Source: Candidatus Dependentiae bacterium (GTDB lineage: Bacteria > Babelota > Babeliae > Babelales > UBA12411). From it: a DNA stretch of 16,113 nt. The notes under the pieces were generated by a model. It had not been told where the DNA came from. It saw nothing but the letters and a program-made list of their open reading frames with translations, and ran no database searches. The stretch is from NCBI GenBank assembly GCA_003511165.1, contig DOJW01000006.1, positions 1 through 16,113 of the forward strand, written 5' to 3'. The position numbers were made by a program, and so were the translations under genes. Shown here piece by piece: positions 8,300-16,113 of this stretch. How positions within the stretch are numbered: the stretch's first letter is position 1; each line of letters starts with the position of its first letter.

Positions 8300-10063
8300 A
8301 TGAAAAAGATTTTCCTGTTTATAATTTTGCTTTTATTCCTCGTACCAAATTGTTTTTGTTTGTCTGGTAAAAATAAAGAGGATCTTTCAACGTTAATCAA
8401 AAAAGAAATGAACCAAAAAAATATTGTAGGGTTGAGCATAGCAGTGATCGATGATCACGATGTGATTTGGTCAGAGGGGTTTGGTTTTGCAGACAGAGAT
8501 AAACAAAAAGTTGCGACGCCTGAAACTGTTTATTGTTTAGGTTCGATGTCAAAACTTTTTACTGATTTTGCCATATTGCAACTTTATGATCGAGGAATAA
8601 TTGATATTGATAAACCACTGCAAACATATTTGCCCGATTTTTCTATTAAAACATTGAATAAAAATCAAAAAGATATAACTCTGCGAGATCTTATATGTCA
8701 TTGTAGCGGATTGCCAAGAGATTTTCTTAAGGATGGACATGGCAAATCACATGTAGATTTTTCTGCAGAGATGGATAACAATTTTTTAAAAGAACTTAGC
8801 GAAACTTATCGATTTTCTTCGAGCGATCCTATTTATGCATATTCAAATATAGGAGTTACTCTTTTAGGTTTATTGATTTCAAAAAAAGCTGGAGAGCATT
8901 TTGTATCATATATGGATAAATATGTTTTTTTTGATTTAAAAATGAATTCTTCATCTTTTCGTTTGACTACTCGATTAAATAATTTTGTATCAAAAGGGTA
9001 TACAAGAGGTGTGGAAGATAGATGGTTTGCTGGTAATTATTACCCGGCCTCAGCACTAAATTCTTCAGTGTTAGATGTTAGTAATTTTATAAAAATGATT
9101 TTTGCAGAAGGCGTTTTTGAAGGCAAGAGAGTTCTTTCAAAAGATTTAGTTAAAGAAATGTACACAGTACAAAACAGTGAAAATCTTTTTGATTTTGGTT
9201 TTAAAATGGGCTTAGGATGGAAGCTTGGTCAATTTGATGCGAATCATAAATTGAATTATTCAGGTCCGATTGCTTTTCATTATGGATTTGTGACTCCATT
9301 TAATGGTTTGGTTGTAATCTTGCCAGAATGTAAAATTGGAGTAGTTGTATTATTAAATTCTTTCCCTTCTGGCGGTTTATCAAGCCAAATAATTTTTGAA
9401 GTTTTGAGTTTGATATTAAAACAAAAAAATTTAGAAAATAGCAATGTGCAAACAGATGATTTACAGAACTATGATTGTGATGGATCCAAAGTTGAAGGTT
9501 TATATAATTTATCAGCCGGTGTTGCTGAAATAAAAAAACAAAATGGCAAATTAATTTTTGAAAGCTCTCAAAAATCTTTTTATTTTTCAAGAAATTCTGA
9601 AACTGGATTTTATGAATTGTGCAATTTGGATGGATCCAAGGCAAGTAAATATTCAGATTTAGGTTTTAGATTTGAAAATAAAGCAGAACATGATTTCATT
9701 ATAGCAAATGAAAATGGGAGAAATTTTGTGTGGGGTTTGCGGATTGATACGCCTAATTATAGTAATGAATGGAAAGAAAGAGCTGGAGTATATCAAATAA
9801 TAAATTTGGATGGAGGCGATGCTAATCTTGGTGATATTGCTATAAAATTTGATGAAAATCGAAATTTGATGTTTTTTGCTTACTCTTATCCTGTTGCTCT
9901 TACCCCTCAAAAGGATTTTTTATTATCTCCAATTAATAATGATTTAGCTTTTTTAAATTTGCTTCCTCTTGGAAAAGAAAGTGGGGAAGCTTTAGAGGTT
10001 ATAAAGGAAAAAGGACGAGAAGTTCTTTTGTATTTGGGTTACAAATTAAAGAGAACTGTTTGA
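8300..10063 (+). CDS. Exported serine hydrolase, beta-lactamase / PBP-like family (PF00144 type)
   Basis: Family members include class C beta-lactamases, D-aminopeptidases, D-Ala-D-Ala carboxypeptidase-like proteins and esterases, so the exact substrate cannot be read from the sequence. The start is ATG with AAAGGA 9 nt upstream. Residues 1-20 form a signal peptide (MKKIFLFIILLLFLVPNCFC); the cysteines lack a proper lipobox. The catalytic triad motifs are SMSK (S82 nucleophile, K85), YSN (181-183) and HYG (327-329, the KTG-equivalent). The family signature H-x-S-G-L-P appears as HCSGLP (134-139). The hydrolase domain covers about 25-375. A further 200 residues (about 380-587) form an additional, probably beta-rich C-terminal domain of unknown role, as in several long members of the family. 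It is divergent from the PLP/NlpC operon. Its stop is only 1 nt from the convergent tilS stop. Confidence 0.88.
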   Translation: MKKIFLFIILLLFLVPNCFCLSGKNKEDLSTLIKKEMNQKNIVGLSIAVIDDHDVIWSEGFGFADRDKQKVATPETVYCLGSMSKLFTDFAILQLYDRGIIDIDKPLQTYLPDFSIKTLNKNQKDITLRDLICHCSGLPRDFLKDGHGKSHVDFSAEMDNNFLKELSETYRFSSSDPIYAYSNIGVTLLGLLISKKAGEHFVSYMDKYVFFDLKMNSSSFRLTTRLNNFVSKGYTRGVEDRWFAGNYYPASALNSSVLDVSNFIKMIFAEGVFEGKRVLSKDLVKEMYTVQNSENLFDFGFKMGLGWKLGQFDANHKLNYSGPIAFHYGFVTPFNGLVVILPECKIGVVVLLNSFPSGGLSSQIIFEVLSLILKQKNLENSNVQTDDLQNYDCDGSKVEGLYNLSAGVAEIKKQNGKLIFESSQKSFYFSRNSETGFYELCNLDGSKASKYSDLGFRFENKAEHDFIIANENGRNFVWGLRIDTPNYSNEWKERAGVYQIINLDGGDANLGDIAIKFDENRNLMFFAYSYPVALTPQKDFLLSPINNDLAFLNLLPLGKESGEALEVIKEKGREVLLYLGYKLKRTV

Positions 10064-10064
10064 A

Positions 10065-11027
10065 TTACTTTGAAATCCAAAAAGAAGTGCCTTTTTTATT
10101 GATTTTCCAATTTTGATGAAGTGTATGTGATCCGCCTTCTTTGGATTTTAAGAATTTGATTATTTCGCTTATAAAATTGGAACTAATCTGAAATTTTACT
10201 TTTTCACTGCAAAGCCATTTGATGATTAATCTATTTTGTAAAACTTCATGCGTCGCAAGGAATGTTTTTAAATTACCAATAAGCAGTTTATCATTTTGTT
10301 GAAACATATTGATAAATATGTCGTTTGTTAATTGATCTAAAAATTCATTTTCTTTGATGAGCGCGGTAAGAGTATCTTGAAATTTAATATCAAAGCGACT
10401 ATCGCATTCTCTGAGAGCTGGAATTATATTTTTACGAATGCGATTACGCAGAAATTTTTCACTATAATTACTTTCGTCTTCTATATATGTAAGATTGTTT
10501 TCTTTTAAATAATTTAAGATTTCATCTTTTGAAATATCAAGAAGTGGACGAATGTAAAATCCATCTATTTCTTTCATACATGTTAAACCGCTCAAAGTTG
10601 TTCCGCGTAAAATTCGCCACAAAAATGTTTCTTGTTGGTCTTGCAAGTGATGTGCAAGTGCTACGAAATCAGCATTATGTTTTTGTACTGATTCATCAAA
10701 GAATTGTCTACGTAGGTTTCTTCCGAGTTCTTCTTTGGAGCCATTTGATTTTATAGGATCAAATGAAGATGCATTTACTATCTCGAGTTGTATTTGAAAT
10801 TGATTACATAAATCTCTGCAAAAATTTTCATCGATTATCGCTTCTTGTCTCCAACCATGATTTAAATGTGCGGCAATAAGTGTGATTTTGTTTTCATGAT
10901 GAAGATTTTTTAATGCATGAAAAAGAAAAGTAGAGTCGGCACCGCCAGACAAGCCCAAAATTATTTTAGGCTTGCTGGTAGATTTGGTTAATGATAAAAC
11001 TTTGGTTTTTATTTTTTCTAAAATCAT
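10065..11027 (-). CDS. tilS: tRNA(Ile)-lysidine synthase TilS, short form
   Basis: This ATP-dependent enzyme converts the wobble C of the CAU-anticodon tRNA-Ile to lysidine so that it reads AUA. The N-terminal PP-loop is LSGGADSTFLFHAL, with SGGADS at 27-32. It is followed by AHLNHGWR (53-60), AHHLQDQQETFLWR and the substrate-binding segment GTTLSGL, all typical of TilS. At 320 aa it is close to the short TilS form known from Aquifex; the larger C-terminal region of the E. coli enzyme (about 430 aa) is missing or reduced. It lies 9 nt downstream of prfB in the same operon. The Shine-Dalgarno is weak (GGAT overlapping the prfB stop), so translational coupling to prfB is plausible. AUA codons are common in the neighbouring genes, so the enzyme should be essential here. 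Confidence 0.95.
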   Translation of the reverse strand: MILEKIKTKVLSLTKSTSKPKIILGLSGGADSTFLFHALKNLHHENKITLIAAHLNHGWRQEAIIDENFCRDLCNQFQIQLEIVNASSFDPIKSNGSKEELGRNLRRQFFDESVQKHNADFVALAHHLQDQQETFLWRILRGTTLSGLTCMKEIDGFYIRPLLDISKDEILNYLKENNLTYIEDESNYSEKFLRNRIRKNIIPALRECDSRFDIKFQDTLTALIKENEFLDQLTNDIFINMFQQNDKLLIGNLKTFLATHEVLQNRLIIKWLCSEKVKFQISSNFISEIIKFLKSKEGGSHTLHQNWKINKKGTSFWISK

Positions 11028-11036
11028 TTTTTAAAG

Positions 11037-12119
11037 TTATCCATTTGCAGAGATTAAATATTTTTCGATAAAAGGCATAATGTCACCATCAAGTACTAAA
11101 TCAGGTTGCGGTGATTCCAAATCAGTTCTATGATCTTTTACCATTTTATAAGGGTGAAGAACATAAGAGCGAATTTGAGAGCCCCATTCAATTTTCTTTC
11201 TTTCAACTGAAGATTCTTTAGTCTTCTTTTCTTGTTCTTGTACTTCTACTAATTTAGCCATAAGCATTTTCATAGCGGTTTGCTTATTTTGCAGTTGCGA
11301 TCTTTCATTTTGACATTGAACTACTATTCCTGATGGAATATGTGTTATTCGTACAGCCGAGTCTGTTTTGTTGACGTGTTGTCCACCTTTTCCACCGGCA
11401 CGGTAAGTATCGACTCGTAAATCTTCATCTTTAATTTCAATTTTAGCATCTGCAATTTCTGGAGTTGCTGTTATAGCGGCAAATGATGTATGTCTTTTTT
11501 TGTTTGCATCAAAAGGGGAAATTCTAACTAAGCGATGAATACCATTTTCAGCTTTTAGTAACCCAAAAGCATTTTTACCGCGGATAAATAAAACAGCAGA
11601 TTTGATTCCTGCTTCTTCACCATCTTGATAATCTAGAACGTCAACTTTGAAACCTTCACGTTCGCAAAATCTTAAATACATTCTAAGAAGGATATTGGCC
11701 CAATCCTGGGATTCTGTTCCACCAGCTCCCGAATTTATTGATAAGAAGCAATTATATTTATCTTCTTCTTTGTTTAATAAAAGTTCGATTTTGAATTTGC
11801 TAATTTTTCTACAGAGTTGGTGAATCTCTCCTTTTACTTTATTTAACTCGTTTTCATCTTCGCCAAAAAGTTCGATAAGTTCGCAAAGATCTTTAAATGA
11901 ATTATTGATAGTAGAGTAGTCTTCACGGAGTTCTTTTATGTTTTGGAATTCTTTGGACAAATTTATTTGGTTAGGATGTTTCCAGAACTCTTCAGAATTT
12001 ATTGTTTGATTTAAAGTGTTGTATTTATCTTCAAGTTTATTGTTTTCCCAAAAAAGGTTTATTGTTTTTAAATCAGGTTCTACCGATTTGAGCTTTTCTC
12101 GTAATTCGTCAATTAACAT
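11037..12119 (-). CDS. prfB: Peptide chain release factor 2 (RF2)
   Basis: It recognises UGA and UAA stop codons and triggers release of the finished protein at the ribosome. The stop-codon-reading tripeptide SPF is at 201-203 (RISPFDANKKRHTSFA), which separates RF2 from RF1 (PxT). The catalytic GGQ is at 245-247 (AGGKGGQHVNKTDSAVR). The N-terminal helical domain and total length of 360 aa are normal. Unlike many bacterial prfB genes the frame is continuous: the usual in-frame TGA and +1 shift near codon 25 are absent, with CTT TTT TGG at codons 22-24. The ATG at 12119 has only a weak Shine-Dalgarno (TTTTGG). It is co-directional with tilS downstream and with the small basic-protein gene upstream. 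Confidence 0.97.
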   Translation of the reverse strand: MLIDELREKLKSVEPDLKTINLFWENNKLEDKYNTLNQTINSEEFWKHPNQINLSKEFQNIKELREDYSTINNSFKDLCELIELFGEDENELNKVKGEIHQLCRKISKFKIELLLNKEEDKYNCFLSINSGAGGTESQDWANILLRMYLRFCEREGFKVDVLDYQDGEEAGIKSAVLFIRGKNAFGLLKAENGIHRLVRISPFDANKKRHTSFAAITATPEIADAKIEIKDEDLRVDTYRAGGKGGQHVNKTDSAVRITHIPSGIVVQCQNERSQLQNKQTAMKMLMAKLVEVQEQEKKTKESSVERKKIEWGSQIRSYVLHPYKMVKDHRTDLESPQPDLVLDGDIMPFIEKYLISANG

Positions 12120-12163
12120 AATTTAATACCAAAAGTTTAAATGTTTAATGAAGGTTATCTTTT

Positions 12164-12217
12164 AACAATATATAGGATAAAAGTTAATTGAGACTAACTT
12201 TTATCCTATATATTGTT
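12164..12217. repeat. Perfect 23-bp inverted repeat with 8-nt loop
   Basis: The left arm 12164-12186 and right arm 12195-12217 are exact reverse complements, with loop ATTGAGAC (12187-12194). It lies 44 bp upstream of the prfB start and downstream of the small basic-protein gene. Neither side has a T-tract, so it is not a textbook intrinsic terminator. Possible roles are a transcript-processing or stability hairpin, a rho-independent-like stop without a U-tract, a protein-binding palindrome controlling prfB, or the footprint of a small mobile palindrome. Confidence 0.9.
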
Positions 12218-12231
12218 ATAGAATAGATTAT

Positions 12232-12258
12232 AAAAAAGAACTTAGCTTATTGAAAGCT
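12232..12258 (-). terminator. Weak candidate terminator after the small basic-protein gene
   Basis: Read on the minus strand, a 5-bp stem AGCTT/AAGCT (12258-12254 and 12248-12244) is followed within a few bases by TTCTTTTTTA (complement of 12231-12240). The stem is short, so termination would be partial at best. The larger palindrome at 12164-12217 lies just beyond it. Confidence 0.3.
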
Positions 12259-12280
12259 CCTTATAATATTTAAGAATATA

Positions 12281-12451
12281 TTATATTTTGGGACCTTTTC
12301 TGCCTTCATTTGGTTTTGCCCATGTTCTATCTGGGAAATGCTTTTTATCTACAAATTTTTTCTGTGAATATAAAACATTCTTACCAAAGTTCTTTTTTTT
12401 AGATTTTGAGACGGGGCCATTGTTTTTTAGCGTTTTTCCTACTTTTTTCAT
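12281..12451 (-). CDS. Small, very basic 56-residue protein, unknown function
   Basis: No family is recognised. The ORF runs from ATG at 12451 to TAA at 12281. It has a near-ideal Shine-Dalgarno AAAGGAGA (12465-12458) 7 nt upstream and a good promoter just beyond. The protein has 16 Lys and 2 Arg against 3 acidic residues, and contains clusters such as KSKKKNFGK. The C-terminal part has an aromatic/proline segment (HFPDRTWAKPNEGRKGPKI). No signal peptide or membrane segment is present, so it is likely cytosolic. The charge suggests binding to RNA, the ribosome or DNA. Its position, directly upstream of prfB and tilS and head-to-head with the rRNA operon, makes a translation-related role plausible (inference). 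The overlapping plus-strand frame at 12288-12470 is only its antisense shadow. Confidence 0.75.
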   Translation of the reverse strand: MKKVGKTLKNNGPVSKSKKKNFGKNVLYSQKKFVDKKHFPDRTWAKPNEGRKGPKI

Positions 12452-12484
12452 TATTAATCTCCTTTATTAATTACATTATTATTA

Positions 12485-12514
12485 ATAGTAAGATATATTT
12501 TTACTATTTGTCAA
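12485..12514 (-). promoter_or_regulatory. Promoter of the small basic-protein gene, with overlapping inverted repeat
   Basis: On the minus strand a perfect -35 TTGACA (12514-12509) is followed after 18 nt by TACTAT (12490-12485), which places the transcript start about 25-30 nt before the ATG. An inverted repeat, AATAGTAA (12484-12491) with TTACTATT (12501-12508) and a 9-nt centre, fills the spacer, covers the -10 box and abuts the -35. A repressor bound there would block RNA polymerase, so it is an operator candidate. Confidence 0.6.
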
Positions 12515-12800
12515 TAATTGATGTATTAAAGTTTTGAAGTTAATTAAAGGTATATAATTGTTTGTTTTTTAAGTTCGAATGTTTAATGATTTTTTACATT
12601 ACATTATTGAGATAGAAATTGTTTGTTTTAGTATTAACAATAATACTGCAATTTGAAGATGTTGAAATTGTATATTTTTATAAAAAAAATATTGAAAAGA
12701 GGTCTGTTTTTTGAGCTTTTTCTAAAATATTTTAAAAAAAATGAAAAAAATATCTTCATTGAAATCATCGATCCGCAAGTGTTTTTCGGAGATTGATATT
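12515..12800. other. AT-rich spacer without a supported gene
   Basis: I see no credible coding region. Frames here are low-complexity and lack a ribosome binding site. A 13-nt direct repeat, AATTGTTTGTTTT, occurs at 12556-12568 and 12617-12629. A loose nested hairpin pairs AATATC (12749-12754) with GATATT (12795-12800) around TCCG (12772-12775)/CGGA (12787-12790). No known non-coding RNA signature (RNase P, tmRNA, SRP RNA, 6S) is recognised. Confidence 0.5.
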
Positions 12801-12869
12801 TGAAAAATAAAATAAAAAATAAAAAAAACGAAAAAAAACCTTGCAACTCTAAAAAAAAGGTTATACAAT
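12801..12869 (+). promoter_or_regulatory. rRNA operon promoter with A-tract UP element
   Basis: The -35 TTGCAA (12841-12846) is followed after exactly 17 nt by the -10 TACAAT (12864-12869), giving a start near 12876. About 40 nt immediately upstream (12801-12840) are almost pure A-runs broken by single T, C or G bases. This is the usual form of an UP element bound by the alpha subunit C-terminal domain at strong rRNA promoters. It would give a leader of roughly 210 nt before mature 16S. Confidence 0.7.
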
Positions 12870-12917
12870 TAGCTCCATGATCAAGACAGCAAGTCGAAGA
12901 TCGAGGTTGAAATAAGT

Positions 12918-12961
12918 ACTTTCTGGATCGAAGAAAAGAGCGATCTTAAGCAACAGAAAGT
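12918..12961 (+). other. Structured hairpin in the rRNA leader
   Basis: The outer stem ACTTTCTG (12918-12925)/CAGAAAGT (12954-12961) is continuous on the 5' side with the inner stem GATCG (12926-12930)/CGATC (12941-12945). The loop is 10 nt and there is an 8-nt bulge on the 3' side, for 13 base pairs in total. Downstream, 12986-12999 (TGACTCTTTTGACA) resembles the rRNA antitermination boxA core CUCUUU, but only loosely. Confidence 0.55.
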
Positions 12962-13033
12962 TACTGTTTTTGGAGGTAAAAAAATTGACTCTTTTGACAT
13001 CCATAGAAATTAGAAATGGGCGAGTCGAAAAAT

Positions 13034-13061
13034 ATGTTTGGATCTCGCAATTCTTTTGTAA
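13034..13061 (+). other. 5' half of the pre-16S processing stem
   Basis: ATGTTTGGATCTCG (13034-13047) is exactly complementary to 14687-14700 in the 16S trailer, and TTTTGTAA (13054-13061) is complementary to 14674-14681. The two helices are separated by a small internal loop. Bringing the ends of 16S together in this way is the standard RNase III substrate in pre-rRNA. Confidence 0.85.
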
Positions 13062-13087
13062 ATATCAAGCATAATATTAAATGTTAT

Positions 13088-14629
<1,542 letters not shown>

Positions 14630-14673
14630 CGAGGGAGAAAAAAGCCTTTTTTATGGCTAATAAGGTGTGATAA

Positions 14674-14700
14674 TTACAAAAAGTTCCGAGATCCAAACAT
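14674..14700 (+). other. 3' half of the pre-16S processing stem
   Basis: TTACAAAA (14674-14681) and CGAGATCCAAACAT (14687-14700) pair with 13054-13061 and 13034-13047 respectively in the leader. The site lies between the 16S 3' end and tRNA-Ile. Confidence 0.85.
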
Positions 14701-14716
14701 TTTTTATTAAAGGTTC

Positions 14717-14793
14717 GGGCCTATAGCTCAGGTGGCTAGAGCGCCCTGCTGATAACGGGGAGGTCAGTCGTTCAAGTCGACTTAGGCCCACCA
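14717..14793 (+). tRNA. ileT: tRNA-Ile (anticodon GAU)
   Basis: The acceptor stem GGGCCTA (14717-14723) pairs with TAGGCCC (14783-14789), followed by discriminator A and an encoded CCA (14791-14793). The anticodon loop CTGATAA carries GAT. The T-arm is AGTCG TTCAAGT CGACT. It reads AUC and AUU; AUA needs the separate TilS-modified tRNA. It occupies the usual place in the 16S-23S spacer. Confidence 0.97.
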
Positions 14794-14804
14794 TATTTAT
14801 GGTG
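14789..14804 (+). other. Small hairpin capturing the tRNA-Ile CCA end
   Basis: CACCAT (14789-14794), which contains the encoded CCA, pairs with ATGGTG (14799-14804) across an ATTT loop. It would compete with the acceptor stem only at its last base and could mark or delay 3' trimming of the precursor. Confidence 0.5.
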
Positions 14805-14830
14805 ATTTTAGGTTTAAAATTTCTCTTATC

Positions 14831-14906
14831 GGGGGTGTAGCTCAGTTGGTAGAGCGTCCGTTTTGCACACGGAAGGTCAGCGGTCCGATTCCGCTCACCT
14901 CCACCA
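14831..14906 (+). tRNA. alaT: tRNA-Ala (anticodon UGC)
   Basis: The acceptor stem GGGGGTG (14831-14837) pairs with CACCTCC (14896-14902) with one G-U, followed by discriminator A and an encoded CCA (14904-14906). The anticodon loop TTTGCAC carries TGC. The D-arm AGCTCAGTTGGTAGAGC and T-loop TCCGATT are normal. It follows tRNA-Ile in the 16S-23S spacer. Confidence 0.97.
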
Positions 14907-15024
14907 AAATTAAGTTTTATAATTTCTATTGGATATTGAGTTTGAAAATTCTGTGATCTTTTGAAATATTTGTAATCTGTAAAGCTGGTATATTTCGACG
15001 TATATTACAATTTTTATAAATTTG

Positions 15025-16113
<1,089 letters not shown>

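Noticed and set aside
12288..12470. Plus-strand 60-codon ORF
   Set aside because: It is antisense to the better-supported basic small gene, lacks a ribosome binding site and has a Phe-rich composition from reversed Lys codons.
12741..12803. 20-codon ORF starting ATGAAAAAAATATC
   Set aside because: No ribosome binding site and it lies in A-rich sequence; chance is the simpler explanation.
12634..12846. Minus-strand 70-codon ORF upstream of the rRNA promoter
   Set aside because: Low-complexity Phe/Lys-rich translation of A/T runs, no ribosome binding site, and overlap with the UP element and -35.
12986..12999. boxA antitermination element
   Set aside because: Only the CTCTTT core matches and flanking bases differ, so it is mentioned as a loose resemblance rather than annotated as a site.

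Overview
The window is AT-rich bacterial DNA with the standard genetic code: TGA is used as a stop and an intact RF2 gene is present. It ends inside a ribosomal RNA operon. Many products carry signal peptides, and one exported protein ends in a beta-barrel segment with a terminal phenylalanine, so the cell is probably diderm. The AT bias, the long repeat-rich surface-type proteins, the compact gene packing and a somewhat divergent but complete 16S gene suggest a host-associated, reduced lineage. My best guess is Candidatus Dependentiae (TM6), but this is inference; a 16S search would settle it.

Region 1 (2-5960, + strand) is a tightly packed run of three envelope or surface genes. The first is the 3' part of a cysteine-free protein with 56-residue N-terminal repeats and a beta-rich body. 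The second is an 847-residue exported coiled-coil protein with a 179-residue internal duplication. The third is an exported protein with a charged helical N-terminus and a predicted outer-membrane beta-barrel. The run ends at a strong bidirectional terminator (5935-5960). The three may form one cell-surface assembly; I recognise no named system.

Region 2 (5969-10063) holds three exported enzymes around a divergent promoter region. On the minus strand are an ACC deaminase/D-cysteine desulfhydrase-like PLP enzyme and an NlpC/P60 lipoprotein with SH3-like domains. On the plus strand is a beta-lactamase-fold serine hydrolase. Together they could process peptidoglycan fragments or D-amino acids outside the cytoplasm (inference).

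Region 3 (10065-12451, minus strand) is a translation cluster: tilS, prfB and a previously hidden 56-residue very basic protein with an excellent ribosome binding site and promoter. A perfect 23-bp palindrome lies between that small gene and prfB.

Region 4 (12452-16113) begins with an AT-rich spacer of about 390 bp. It then carries an rRNA promoter with an A-tract upstream element, a structured leader, 16S rRNA, tRNA-Ile(GAU), tRNA-Ala(UGC) and the first 1.1 kb of 23S rRNA. Leader and trailer sequences around 16S pair to form the expected RNase III processing stem.
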